From contig NC_065433.1 of NCBI RefSeq assembly GCF_024362695.1, positions 25,515,700 through 25,579,699 on the forward strand: 64,000 nucleotides of DNA, written 5' to 3'. Below, one piece after another: positions 45,427 to 55,482 of the stretch. Below the pieces are notes generated by a model. It had not been told where the DNA came from, did not search any database, and saw nothing but the letters and a program-made list of their open reading frames with translations. Origin of the DNA: Pectinophora gossypiella. Its lineage: Eukaryota > Arthropoda > Insecta > Lepidoptera > Gelechiidae. A program made the position numbers and the translations under genes. The stretch's first letter is position 1. Every line of letters starts with the position of its first letter.

Positions 45427-46530
45427 TCAGTGCTTGATTTCGTAGCCGTAGCTCCTGCTGCCGTGCTTTCCACCTTCCCCCTGAGAGCCGAAATCCCCCT
45501 GATAGTGTTGGGAGGACTCTCCCCCCTCTTCCCCAGAGTGACCCGCGTCGCGTTCCTCTCCGGACTGCTTGTCATGGAAACCACTCTTTCCAAACTCATT
45601 CTCGTAATGTCCCGAGTCATGAGCGTCTCCCTTGTCGAATCCTCCGGCGCCTGATCCGTGATGAGTGTGTCCTCCATCGAATTTGTAGAAGCCACCTTTG
45701 ATCGCATCTCCATCGTAAAAGTCATGGTCTTTCTTGTATTCGTCTTTGTCGAAGAGTTTGTAAAACCCATCGACCGCTTTACCTTTGCTATCTCCGGATT
45801 TGAATCCGTGGTCTCCCCCTTTATACCCGTGTTCCTGGGCATGGTGATTCCCGGATTCGTCTGCGTCATCAAACTTCTTTTTGTGTCCACCCTCTCCTGA
45901 TACTGCGTAACTTTCATATTTTGCAGACTGATAATCCCCGGAACCCCCTTTTTCGTACGCGTGTTTACTCCCATACCCTTTCTTTTCGCTGTCCCCATGC
46001 TCGTGGTGTCCTTGTGTGCCGTAATCCTTTCCATTTGCATCTTCGTGATTAATCCCATCATCAGTATACCCCAGGCTTTTCAAATATTCATCGAAGTCTG
46101 ACTTGTAGTCCCCGAAATCGGAAGCGTATTCGCCGAAAATTTTCGAGTAGTCCTCATCAGCGATTCCGTCAATATGGTCATCCTTTTCCTCCTGATTTTC
46201 AACGACAGGTATAATTTTGGACTCACTGGATAAAGCTGCGTGTTTATCTTCATTTTCTTTAACATAAAAAGGCCCAGCAGCGACGGGAATAGGCGCCGCG
46301 AAGGATTTCGGTTGCTCGTACATTTTTGAAAAATGTTCCATCACTTCACTTTCCCCCATTTTGGTAACACTGGCAGGGCCATCATTATCTTTTTTATAAA
46401 TGTAGCCTGTTGCTGCAGGTTGAAGGTCAGACCCGGTGGTTCGCACCATGACCATTCTCTCCACTGTCTCCCGCATCTCCATGCAATTTACGCACGCCAC
46501 TAAAAATAGGAGAGCAACACCTCGCGCCAT
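45427..46530 (-). CDS. Secreted HKDEY-motif protein C (DUF4779-like)
   Basis: A 367-residue protein starting at the ATG 46530-46528 with signal peptide MARGVALLFLVACVNC. Residues 42-54 read GYIYKKDNDGPAS, nearly identical to gene B, and FAAPIPVAA (77-85) matches B's FAPPLPIA. Residues 100-165 are acidic with repeated SDFG/DYKSDF units; 170-250 are Gly, His, Lys and Asp-rich. The family motif is at 255-285 (GFYKLFDKDEYKKDHDFYD, then GGFYKFDGG). The C-terminal part is Gly/His/Ser-rich and ends SRSYGYEIKH. No intron is seen. It differs from A, B and F by DKDE in place of HKDE. Function unknown. Confidence 0.9.
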   Translation of the reverse strand: MARGVALLFLVACVNCMEMRETVERMVMVRTTGSDLQPAATGYIYKKDNDGPASVTKMGESEVMEHFSKMYEQPKSFAAPIPVAAGPFYVKENEDKHAALSSESKIIPVVENQEEKDDHIDGIADEDYSKIFGEYASDFGDYKSDFDEYLKSLGYTDDGINHEDANGKDYGTQGHHEHGDSEKKGYGSKHAYEKGGSGDYQSAKYESYAVSGEGGHKKKFDDADESGNHHAQEHGYKGGDHGFKSGDSKGKAVDGFYKLFDKDEYKKDHDFYDGDAIKGGFYKFDGGHTHHGSGAGGFDKGDAHDSGHYENEFGKSGFHDKQSGEERDAGHSGEEGGESSQHYQGDFGSQGEGGKHGSRSYGYEIKH

Positions 46531-46584
46531 GTTTGCGGCGTCACAGTCAATCACAGTAATGACGACAGAGGTCAAGACAAATAC

Positions 46585-46591
46585 TTATATA
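46585..46591 (-). promoter_or_regulatory. TATA box of gene C
   Basis: TATATAA on the minus strand, about 30 bases before a TCATT initiator-like site (46562-46558) and 55 bp upstream of the ATG. Confidence 0.65.
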
Positions 46592-47086
46592 GTGAACATA
46601 ATACTGCATCCAACGTTGACATTCATAAATGGCCCGATTCTGGCGCTCTCTAGATTGGGCAATGGTCTTCTGTGTCAATGATAATGAAAAACCCTGTATA
46701 ATTTATACGGTGCATTGTCGCGCGTTCACCTAGACACTGGTCGGGAAAAAAATAAGTTGCATGTTTAATTTGAACTCATTGAAGGACTTCCATGTTAGTA
46801 TTATTGTTTTTTGTGAAAGTTGTATGTACAGTATAATATAATTTCTTTAAAGAGATTTATAGTAGTAAATAGTTTCACTAAAGGGACGCGGGTATCTTAA
46901 ATTACTTTAAAAACTTGTTGTTACTTTCCAATGTTATGCATAAAACAAATGTAATCAGAGGATTTGCAAAGTTTGATTAAATTGAGAATTGTAAAAGAAC
47001 AACTATTAGAAATAACTTTAAAATTGAATTAGCACTGCATTGAATACGTTATATTGGAACTGGATTCCGTTAAAAGTCACAAGGTA
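46592..47086. other. Intergenic spacer
   Basis: About 500 bp of AT-rich DNA; nothing recognised. Confidence 0.6.
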
Positions 47087-48337
47087 TCAAAACTTCCGAT
47101 AGTTTTTGTGTAATTTAACGGTATTGGCGCCTTGACGGACGTGTTCCTTGAAAGCTTGCGGCGACATCTTCTCCTTAACGTGCCCAATATCCAAACTTTG
47201 TACACTCGATCTGAATGGAATAAATCCTATGTCTCGATCCATAAAAGCATCAGGATTTACTCTATAAAAGAGAGCGTATGGCACATTCAAGGTTTCTCTT
47301 TTACTGCCAATTCTTACAGTTTCAATTGCTTTCCTTTTATCAGTTAAAAACTTTGACTGATAGTTTTGGGTGAATAATCTTTGCTGTAAATATTTATTCA
47401 AGCTTTCAAATCGTTCAGCCTTTTCAGCTTTCCTGTTTTTTTTAGTTTGTGTTGTAGGATATATTTCGTCATCTTTGCCTATGTATTTTTTCAAAGCATC
47501 CGATGTAACTTTGCGTTTTGATTTTTTACTTCCAGTGGCCATTTTAGTGGATATGTCATCAAGAACTCGAGACATCACATCAGCCTCCCTATCTAAATAA
47601 TATGTATTTTTCTGGAGGTTCTTATCAACTGCATTTGATGCTAACATCTTGTGGTGGTGATGGTTGGCAGGTCCGGGTATTGATACTGCTGTTAGCTGGC
47701 GATTATTATTCAGTCTGACTTTCTGGGGAGCAGTCTGAATTGGAGTTCTACGTACATTAACTTTAACTGAGTTTGGGTTTTTCTCATATTGACTGCCCTG
47801 AATCGTTATGTAAGCACGTTGATTAGTTGATTGGTCGCCCTCTTCTCTGTTCGATCTCGGGTACACAAACACTTGGCCGGTAGCTGGTTGAACTTGCGTC
47901 TGTGGTTGGCTATTCATTTTTTGTTTTGGTTGTGCAATAACTTTACCGTCTTTGGCTTTAAAATCGATATTTCGCATTTCTTCGTTTCTAGGGCGAATTT
48001 CTTCCTTCACTTTCATTCTTGATGATTCGACTTTAGCCTGCAGCTCGGGAAGTTTTAGAATTTCGACAGATGGTATGTAATATTTGTCTGCCATTTTTTT
48101 TATTTTGAACTGGGAATCTAGTACTTGTCCGTTTCTGTCCTTCGAATATTTGAAGGAATTATATCGCGCGAAAGATTTTTTTCCAATTCCATTGTAAGGC
48201 TGGTTGCCTAGTGACGACGGTTGTTGTTCGACAAATCCGGCTTGTGGTGCGTCTTCGTATATGTAATACATGCTCACGGATGATAAACAACTGTAGACTA
48301 TAAAGAGCGCACTGACCACATTGAATAGAATCTCCAT
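47087..48337 (-). CDS. Unrecognised secreted basic protein (gene D)
   Basis: A single 416-codon frame starting MEILFNVVSALFIVYSCLSS, a clear signal peptide. The mature protein is basic and rich in Lys, Gln, Asn and Arg. It contains YYIYEDAPQAGF (24-35), a Gln-rich patch (SQPQTQVQPATGQ), four consecutive histidines (PANHHHHKML), and a C-terminal half with predicted helical, lysine-rich segments (KKSKRKVTSDALKKYIG; KTKKNRKAEKAERFE-like) and NVPYALFYRVNPDAFMD near the end. It lacks the HKDEY motif, so membership of the neighbouring family is not supported. No family is recognised. The frame is long and the codon use even, so I regard it as real. Confidence 0.85.
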   Translation of the reverse strand: MEILFNVVSALFIVYSCLSSVSMYYIYEDAPQAGFVEQQPSSLGNQPYNGIGKKSFARYNSFKYSKDRNGQVLDSQFKIKKMADKYYIPSVEILKLPELQAKVESSRMKVKEEIRPRNEEMRNIDFKAKDGKVIAQPKQKMNSQPQTQVQPATGQVFVYPRSNREEGDQSTNQRAYITIQGSQYEKNPNSVKVNVRRTPIQTAPQKVRLNNNRQLTAVSIPGPANHHHHKMLASNAVDKNLQKNTYYLDREADVMSRVLDDISTKMATGSKKSKRKVTSDALKKYIGKDDEIYPTTQTKKNRKAEKAERFESLNKYLQQRLFTQNYQSKFLTDKRKAIETVRIGSKRETLNVPYALFYRVNPDAFMDRDIGFIPFRSSVQSLDIGHVKEKMSPQAFKEHVRQGANTVKLHKNYRKF

Positions 48338-48380
48338 GTTGTCGACGTCTATACTAACCGAAGACGGACGCTACATCGAT

Positions 48381-48387
48381 CTTATAA
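48381..48387 (-). promoter_or_regulatory. Possible TATA box of gene D
   Basis: TTATAAG on the minus strand, about 25-30 bases before TTAGT (48358-48354). A weak match to the consensus. Confidence 0.5.
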
Positions 48388-49752
48388 GTTTCTAGAAAGT
48401 GATTGTTCAATATTTGTTATCATTAACAAAAGTAAACAAACAAAGCAGACAATATTGTCTGGACAGATTTGATTCACGATTGGATTTACTATAGGTGGTC
48501 AATGTTTGTAATAACACTTTGAATAATTTCACAACACTATAATTTGTTCCGATTAAACATGCTTAGAAAGGGGATGCGGATATTTCTTTTTTGAAGATAA
48601 ATCAGTCATTATTTAGGTTTCTCATTTAGATAACGAATGTTGATAGCAGAGTGATAGAGTAAACATTACACTTTCGTTACCTATTGAAATATAACATTAG
48701 ACGTCAAAATATTAGGCTGTTCTGTTCTGTGAGGTCTCCGATCATACGTGGTTTAATCTGCTTGAAATTTTTAGTTTATCACATTTTAACAAAAGTACCT
48801 ACTTATTTTATTAATGAACTAGCCATTGTCCGTGAATGCGACCGTGTGGATTGTCTTCCCTCCGATTTCCTACTCTATAAAGGAAGCATTGTGGAAACGT
48901 TCAATTTTCTTGTCATAGGGGTCTTTGGGCAGATATTATGTCAGTCAGTCAGTATCCTGCATTTGGTTTTGAAATATGTCACACACGTGCACGTGTCATA
49001 GGTACGTGTAACTATTTATGCGTGGTTGTCCATATGCTAGAAGATATACCCGCTTTTGTACTATTAACCTATCTTTACTTAAATCATTTAATGACCAACA
49101 TCTCGAATGTTGGTGTTTCACCTTTTGTATTATAGAAGTATACATATACTTACAGGGCTTTTTTAAACTTTATTGTTTGAATTTCGTTCAAATGTTAAAT
49201 GATTTATGTGTTTTATATTGTAAGTAAAAAGTTAAATTGAAATACATTTTGATCCTTAAAATTCACGCATTGGACAAAATATTAGTCTTTAAGAACTAAA
49301 AATTGAGGAAGAAATTTAGGTACTTACAAGCAATTTAATTAAGTATTTGTGAAGACTAACTAACGATGCATACATTTTAACTCAAATGCACTTCGAAGGG
49401 TACGTAAGACGGTTCGCTGGTATGCAAAACAGTTTTATCACCGTGCAAAACACACACTATACTCGTCCGGCTGATAAAGGTAAACCATTGGAATTGGTAC
49501 GTACCGTAGATAAAAAAAGAACCACTTTCTTTCTATGAACCCCTATATTTTCTTCATGGCAGAACCCTGTTACCAGAGGAGCCTGAGATCATTGTTATTA
49601 ATAAGAATTCAAATCTTCATATTATTATTACACATACAATGTTTGCAATTGTACGCAGACAATAATTGATAACACTGATAGTTTACATTATACATATGAA
49701 CAATGTAGTACGGGTAGTCGACCACCGATGATCCGTGACACGACACGTAAAA
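48388..49752. other. Shared upstream region of divergent genes D and E
   Basis: About 1.4 kb between the starts of D (minus) and E (plus). No open frame of note. It could carry shared control elements, but none is identifiable by eye. Confidence 0.5.
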
Positions 49753-50703
49753 ATGAAAACCTTAATTTTCACCATACTTAGTGTATATTTAATATTACCA
49801 TTCCACTGCAGACTGATTCCAAAAAGTTCAGAGAGAACTACAGCGTTGAAACCAGCCGATGATCCACCTTCAAGGGTTACCAGGGCTATCTTTGATGACA
49901 CCGCGAACGTATTCTCCAAAGAAGAAGAAGGTGCCGTCGGCCTAAGCGGAGAAACCCTGTTTGACAATAAAAAAGCTTCATCACACCTAAAAACTACAAG
50001 ACAAGCCCTGAAAATGTCTCGAATCGAGCGAGACTCCACTGAGTCTAACGATGAAAATATCACTAAAAGCACAACCACAAAGAAAATCCCAAAAGATAAA
50101 AAGAAAAAACTTGTTAAGAAACCTATACCTAAGTTCCATGATATGGATTACTACGACGACGGTTTTCAAGCAAATGTTATTAAGTCAAAATCCCCTATCG
50201 AATCCGGTGAACATGAAGATGAAGATTTTAACTTGGATGATTATGAGTTTGATGTAAATCATGACGAATTTTCAGCTAGAGGTAAACCCTTGATACCAAG
50301 AAATAAAAACAAACAATCCGGTCGTAGCAATGCAGATGAGTCAGAAACTGTATTAACGACATCTGAATCATACACAAACACTGATAAACCACACAGAAAT
50401 ACGGGCAGCTCAGCTTCCTCATCAGGTTCAAAAATGATAAATAAGAGAAACAATCAGGGGAATAAAAAACACAAAGAAGATTACTATGACGATTACTCTT
50501 CCACTACAAAGAGTAGTGAGGCTAAATCTAAAGCTCGTGACTCTGATGACGCGAGTGATGAAGCGGATGAAACTAAAGAACTAGACCATAAATCTCCGCG
50601 GGTGATCAGGTCACTTTGGAAACCGAACAAATACATAAACCACCAAGGACGTAAAGCTGCACTAGTGTCAAAGGTTCGGGATTATCTCTCCTTTTTCTTT
50701 TAA
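49753..50703 (+). CDS. Unrecognised secreted acidic Ser/Asp/Lys-rich protein (gene E)
   Basis: A 316-residue protein. The ATG at 49753 sits in the good context AAAAATGAAA and gives the signal peptide MKTLIFTILSVYLILPFHC; an in-frame GTG 18 bases upstream is not a credible eukaryotic start. RVTR at 41-44 could be a processing site. The mature part is largely disordered: a Lys-rich block (KKIPKDKKKKLVKKPIPK, 110-127), YYDDGF, an acidic block (EHEDEDFNLDDYEFD), a Ser-rich block and KHKEDYYDDYSS. It ends RSLWKPNKYI and DYLSFFF. AATAAA follows at 50842-50847. It is the only plus-strand gene in the cluster and lacks the HKDEY motif. No family is recognised. Confidence 0.85.
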   Translation: MKTLIFTILSVYLILPFHCRLIPKSSERTTALKPADDPPSRVTRAIFDDTANVFSKEEEGAVGLSGETLFDNKKASSHLKTTRQALKMSRIERDSTESNDENITKSTTTKKIPKDKKKKLVKKPIPKFHDMDYYDDGFQANVIKSKSPIESGEHEDEDFNLDDYEFDVNHDEFSARGKPLIPRNKNKQSGRSNADESETVLTTSESYTNTDKPHRNTGSSASSSGSKMINKRNNQGNKKHKEDYYDDYSSTTKSSEAKSKARDSDDASDEADETKELDHKSPRVIRSLWKPNKYINHQGRKAALVSKVRDYLSFFF

Positions 50704-50841
50704 AGTTTGATATTCTTTACCTTGGTCCTATCCTTGCTTGTTATGTTCTTTTAAATTATTCGAAGATTGTTTAAGTAACATTTTGATCACATTGTAAATC
50801 GTATTGACTGCGGAGTACATTTAAGTTTGGTTTATGCACTT

Positions 50842-50847
50842 AATAAA
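50842..50847 (+). terminator. Polyadenylation signal of gene E
   Basis: AATAAA 139 nt after the stop codon, followed by T-rich sequence. Confidence 0.65.
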
Positions 50848-51446
50848 ATATTATTACTAATAATACATATTTTTATTTAAGTATATGCTGTTTGGGTGAT
50901 TCATCTTGCAGTTTCACCATATATTTTATAATAAAGTTAAAAATATAAACGTTCAAGCAACAAGATCTACCTACTTAGTATATCTTGTCAAAATACACTA
51001 AAAATGTGCCTAGGAAAATGTTTAAATTATTATTAAAGTACTTACTTACTAAAAAGGATTCTTTAAAAAACTATTATCAATTATTATATTTAACAATGGA
51101 ATATTTAGAAGTTAAATGGAATGACAGTGGATAAGTTGAAGTTAAGATTTCTAAATAATACTAAGTAAGTATGTAGAGGTAACGTAAAAATAAAACGTGC
51201 ATAACATTTATTTTATTAACGCTTTTAATTATTAAAGTAGAAAACTTAATTGAATAATAACAAATATCAACTGAAATCGATTTTCTTGTGACACGTTATT
51301 AATTAAGGCACTATTATTCCGATAACTTGAAATGGGAAACAATTAATACAGTCTGCACCACATCTGTTGTTATGATGTGTGGAGACCTTTTGCATTGTTG
51401 ATTGTATAAGAAAACGATTGTGAAGAGAGATTTGCAGCAGAAGTAT
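50848..51446. other. Convergent intergenic spacer between E and F
   Basis: AT-rich, about 600 bp. A minus-strand AATAAA at 51207-51212 may end gene F. Nothing else seen. Confidence 0.5.
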
Positions 51447-53213
51447 TCATTTGTAAGTGTCGGTGTAGTCAGCGTTATTGCTGAGAGCAGCCTTTTTTGC
51501 TACATCTATATATCTATGGAAGTCATTATTTAATCCTAAAACATTTTCCAGTCCACTTTTATTGTTCTCGTAGTTATGTCCATGCGCACTTGCAGCTTTA
51601 TTGTAAGCATCAGCCTCATTCTCCAAAGCAGCAGCAGAATGAGACTGTAAGACACCTTCAGACCCTCCTCTGCGCAAAGCTGATTTTCCACTTTCTTCGC
51701 CATGAGAACTAATGTTATTATTGTCGTAAAATTCATTGTCCACTTGGTATTCATCTTTATGATAAACTCGGTGAAAGCCTTTTCTTTTTTCTCCTTTATC
51801 TTGATTTTTTTTCAATGCGTATTGCACATTTCTGTTGTGGTCTTCGTTTCCAAATCTGTTGGCGAAGGAATCAACAAAATCTTTAAAACCTCTGTATTTG
51901 TGATGGCTTTTCTCTGTAACTGTTTTCTCTTCATTATTTTTGCTATTACCCTTTTCGTGTTGGTCATATCCATGTTTCTTTTTATAACCCCTTTCTGTTG
52001 CTGACTCACCTCTGTCAAGGCCTGCGGTATCATAATTTACATCTAAAACTTCGTAGTCACTGTCAGGGAAATCTTCATGTAGTCTTCGATTACGTTTACC
52101 ATAGTCGTCATGGACTTGCAGCTTAGAATCGTAGTATGAATCTTCTCCTAAATTTAAGCCCTTAAAAGTCAAGGGATCGTCATCACCAACTTTTTTGTCA
52201 AAATAGTCGTGGAGAACAAAAGAAAAAAATGGCTGATGACCTGAAATAGGGTTATCAGGAGTAGTTGTTTGATGGATTGTGGTAAGTGGCGGTCGATAAT
52301 AGCTCGGCATATCGTGATGGTGCTCATGAACAGGAATCACTTTGTGGTCGGTATCAACGGCAAATCGTTTGTCTTTTGCTTTTTGTATATCTGAATTAAT
52401 CTTTGTATGCTCATATTCGTAAGGTGTATGAAAAAAATAAGGCCAGCTTTCATAGGACACTCTTGAACTAGTTCTTATGTCGTCATCATCAACATGATGG
52501 AAGTCAAGAACAGGATTAAAACTGTAATCCGTTTTGACTTCTGATGTGCTGGGACGATAATGCATTAAAGATTTTAATCTTTCGTATAAGGCGTCTGATT
52601 TGATCTTCGAAGGTAAATAATGAGAGCTATATTTCGCTTCCGCTTTGGCCACATTATAGTCACGTGGCTCCAGATAATTATTATGATCCGTATGGTTATC
52701 CTTATGACTGTATTTGTCTGTTACTGTTACACCAGTTTTATCGACGTACTTCTCTTTTGACACTTTGCTAATTGACGATTCGAGACTTGATGGTTTGCCG
52801 TTTACCATTCGTTTCACATTAGTTTGCGTTTTTGATACGTAGTCATACTTAGGTGCTTTCATTTGATCTCTTATTCGATTTTTGTGATTGTTTGTATCGA
52901 TGTTATTATATTTATCAGCTACCGATGCGTATACAATTTTGTCTCTGTATTCCATGTTGTATCCATCTGAATATTCCGATGCACTACGTTTTCCTGAGTA
53001 AGGTTTGATCTGGAGTGTTGCTCCATGTGGGTTGTGATTTTCAATGGCATTGAACATCTCCGGGTCATCATCGAAGTGGTTGAACACATATGCACTCCTG
53101 AAAGGCGCTGAACTTGACTTGGACTTCTTAGAAACGTGCATGCGATATTGAACTGATTGCACTCCCACATCACCACAGACCACGAAAAATAATATGAGTA
53201 TTATACGAATCAT
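51447..53213 (-). CDS. Secreted HKDEY-motif protein F, largest member (DUF4779-like)
   Basis: A 588-residue protein using the ATG at 53213-53211 (signal peptide MIRIILILFFVVCGDVGVQS); an upstream in-frame GTG is not used. The long N-terminal part is rich in Tyr, His, Asp, Lys and Ser with many YS/KY/DY repeats, HHVDDDDIR (239-247) and VHEHHHDMPSYYRPP. The family motif is at about 479-497 (GFHRVYHKDEYQVDNEFYD), followed by an Ala/His/Asn-rich tail. It lacks the GYIY..DN.GPAS motif of B and C. The frame is uninterrupted, so the gene appears intronless. TATA-like ATATAAA (53286-53292) lies 73 bp upstream. Function unknown; an extracellular role is inferred from the signal peptide. Confidence 0.9.
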   Translation of the reverse strand: MIRIILILFFVVCGDVGVQSVQYRMHVSKKSKSSSAPFRSAYVFNHFDDDPEMFNAIENHNPHGATLQIKPYSGKRSASEYSDGYNMEYRDKIVYASVADKYNNIDTNNHKNRIRDQMKAPKYDYVSKTQTNVKRMVNGKPSSLESSISKVSKEKYVDKTGVTVTDKYSHKDNHTDHNNYLEPRDYNVAKAEAKYSSHYLPSKIKSDALYERLKSLMHYRPSTSEVKTDYSFNPVLDFHHVDDDDIRTSSRVSYESWPYFFHTPYEYEHTKINSDIQKAKDKRFAVDTDHKVIPVHEHHHDMPSYYRPPLTTIHQTTTPDNPISGHQPFFSFVLHDYFDKKVGDDDPLTFKGLNLGEDSYYDSKLQVHDDYGKRNRRLHEDFPDSDYEVLDVNYDTAGLDRGESATERGYKKKHGYDQHEKGNSKNNEEKTVTEKSHHKYRGFKDFVDSFANRFGNEDHNRNVQYALKKNQDKGEKRKGFHRVYHKDEYQVDNEFYDNNNISSHGEESGKSALRRGGSEGVLQSHSAAALENEADAYNKAASAHGHNYENNKSGLENVLGLNNDFHRYIDVAKKAALSNNADYTDTYK

Positions 53214-53285
53214 CGCTAGGTACTGTTTCACGTGTTTTCAAGTGCTAGACTCGAATTAAACTGGAAATGGGCGTTCCTAATCATG

Positions 53286-53292
53286 TTTATAT
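53286..53292 (-). promoter_or_regulatory. TATA-like box of gene F
   Basis: ATATAAA on the minus strand, 73 bp upstream of the ATG. Confidence 0.55.
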
Positions 53293-53843
53293 GAATTGTT
53301 TATTATTTCCTTTGGTACCAACATTGTTTCGTTGACAATGGCTCCGTCGACCAGGTCAGACGGTATTGAGAAATATCCTCTAAACACAACAAAAATAGGT
53401 GATTAATTTCAAACCAGTTCATTGATTGTTGTTGACAAACACTAGGCTGTTAGCAATGGTACTGTAAACAATAGGGCACACCAGCTGGCAGGGCGACCTC
53501 TAAACTGTACTGTTTGTTCTTTTTTCTACTCCTCTACTTTAATCTGGCATTTAAATAACCAAAAAGTCTAATATAAGTACATACATAATTAAACTCTTTG
53601 AAAAAGTGTACGCTCTATGGCCTATAAAAGCATTGTTTACAAAGTGTAACTGTACTATAATGTCGCCAAAAAAGCATTGTTGTTGTTTTTTTTTTTTGAC
53701 CTGGAAACTGGCACCTTTACTTTGTTTGGTGCCATAGATATACTATAAAAAAAAAGTATACATTTGCCGCCATTTTCCCGCGCGTTGGAAAATAAATTGG
53801 AAAATTTTTGTGTTTCGTTTAAAATTACGTCGTCGTAGAAAAA

Positions 53844-53980
53844 GTATTGTATGCAACGTTGTATAACTAGGTCAAAAAATGCTCGTGGCGTCTCTTATTG
53901 CGATGTTCGCCAAGGCTCACATCGCAACTCACGCCACTCGCATTTTTTGACCCTTCTTATACAACTGTTGCATAAAATAC
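53844..53980. repeat. Compact palindromic MITE-like hairpin
   Basis: Arms of about 60 bp (GTATTGTATGCAACGTTGTA... and ...TATACAACTGTTGCATAAAA) pair almost completely, including GTCAAAAAATGCTCGTGGCG with CGCCACTCGCATTTTTTGAC. The loop is only a dozen bases around TTCGCCAAGGCTC. No coding potential. Confidence 0.8.
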
Positions 53981-54599
53981 TATTCAAGTCTCTTAATCAG
54001 CGGACGCTGATAATCAATTAATCCTCAAACTATTTTATCAATCTTCAAATTTAGTAGTGCGACGATATCTTTCTTCTTTTTAGGATGTCCGAAGATTATC
54101 AAGAAGCACTAGAGATTATTAGTTCACAACTAAAATTTATTGTTTAGTTCAATAAAAACATTTAAAAAGAGCTGTCGGCACAGAGACCCAGTTGCCAATG
54201 AGAGTTTATGTTTCTCATCTTAAAAGAATTCGTAAACTACGACATGTTATAAAAACAATTTTGGTATTCATGTAAGTATAATTGTATCAGAATCGTTTTA
54301 CGAAGTTTGTGATATCAGTTTACGTTATATAAATAATTGTATTAATAATAATTTTCAGTGCACTGCAGTCTACAAGCAAAAGGAGCTGAAAGTTCATGAA
54401 CAAATGTTTCCTTAAGAACGGGTTAGTGCTATAAAAAAGAAAAATCAAATAATATGTTGTCTAAATGTGTAAAAGTGACGACACTAGGCGATTCGTCTTC
54501 TCAAGTTACCCCGCAAGAACACAGAGCGCGTGGATGACGTATGTTATTATCAAGGCATGGATGAATGTCAGTTGTCAGGCACACATCATGTATAGAACG

Positions 54600-54740
54600 C
54601 CCTCAATAGTCCAGTAGTTGAGGTCCCGGGTTCAAATCCTGGTGGGAACAAAAATCACTTTGCGATCCCTAGTTTGGTTAAGACATTGCAGGCTGATCAC
54701 TCGATTGCTTGAACGTAAGGTGATATGTTAAGCAGTCGAT
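54600..54740 (+). repeat. tRNA-derived SINE, diverged
   Basis: AGTCCAGTAGTTGAGGTCCC, box-B-like GGTTCAAATCC, CACTTTGCGATCCCTAGTTT and GCAGGCTGATCACTCGATTG. Part of the tRNA-like head is deleted. Confidence 0.7.
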
Positions 54741-54774
54741 CCTGGCTAATTGCTATTCCGTCGGAAATTCATTA

Positions 54775-55100
54775 TTTTCAATTCTATATTTTTGCGATAG
54801 AAAATTTCAATTCCACACACACAACGAGCTGAATCATCGTAAATCAAAGTACGTGCAGATTGCCATATAAGTACGTATGGTTGTTAGTGACATCGTAACG
54901 ATGATTCAGACCATAATTCTGAGTTAATATCAAGTGGAATTTTTGTTTCGGTGTTAGTGACATCGTAACGAAAACTTTGAGGGATGATTCTGAGTTGATA
55001 TCTAGTGGAATTTTCCGTCGAAAAAGTATGGAACTGAATATAGTTAAAAAAACGCTAAAATTTTCATGAATTTTTCGACAGGAAATTTAGATGGAGTGTC
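54775..55100. repeat. CACCCTGTA-family MITE fragments
   Basis: GTGTTAGTGACATCGTAACG occurs near 54883 and 54952, and the AGTGGAATTTT block at about 54930 and 55000, with the complementary TTTTTCGACAGGAAATT end near 55073. These are rearranged pieces of the family described at 491-876. Confidence 0.65.
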
Positions 55101-55482
55101 CGGGGCGTTCCTACTTATAGATAATAAAAGGGACATAGAATCGTCGTTATCTCTTTTCTGTGGGTATAGGTGCCTACTACAATTTTCTAAATCACTGTCA
55201 TTTTTTGCTTATCAATAGGCAACCGAATGATATCCACCGTATCAATATAACTACTTATAACTTAAAAAAATCACCTATGTCATACCTACTACGTATCGCT
55301 GTGATTGTGACCAATCGGCCAATCAACCAGTGTCAAAATAGCGGTGCGCACAACAATAGGTTGCGAAACAGGTGCCTCGCAATACTGAGCGGCGAATGAT
55401 CGCGCGACCCTCAACGGTAGTCGAAGGTCGTCCCTAATTACACATTATAATGAGGGACATTCCAGGCTTGGCTCTTAAAAAA

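Noticed and set aside
45369..46061. 230-codon minus-strand frame overlapping gene C
   Set aside because: Met/Thr/Lys/Arg-rich shadow in another frame of gene C; no signal peptide and no motif.
47087..48337. Gene D as a fifth member of the HKDEY family
   Set aside because: I could not find the motif or the GYIY..DN.GPAS block; only location, secretion and charged composition are shared.
51702..52004. 100-codon hydrophobic frame opposite gene F
   Set aside because: Antisense shadow of the Lys/Asp-rich coding strand.
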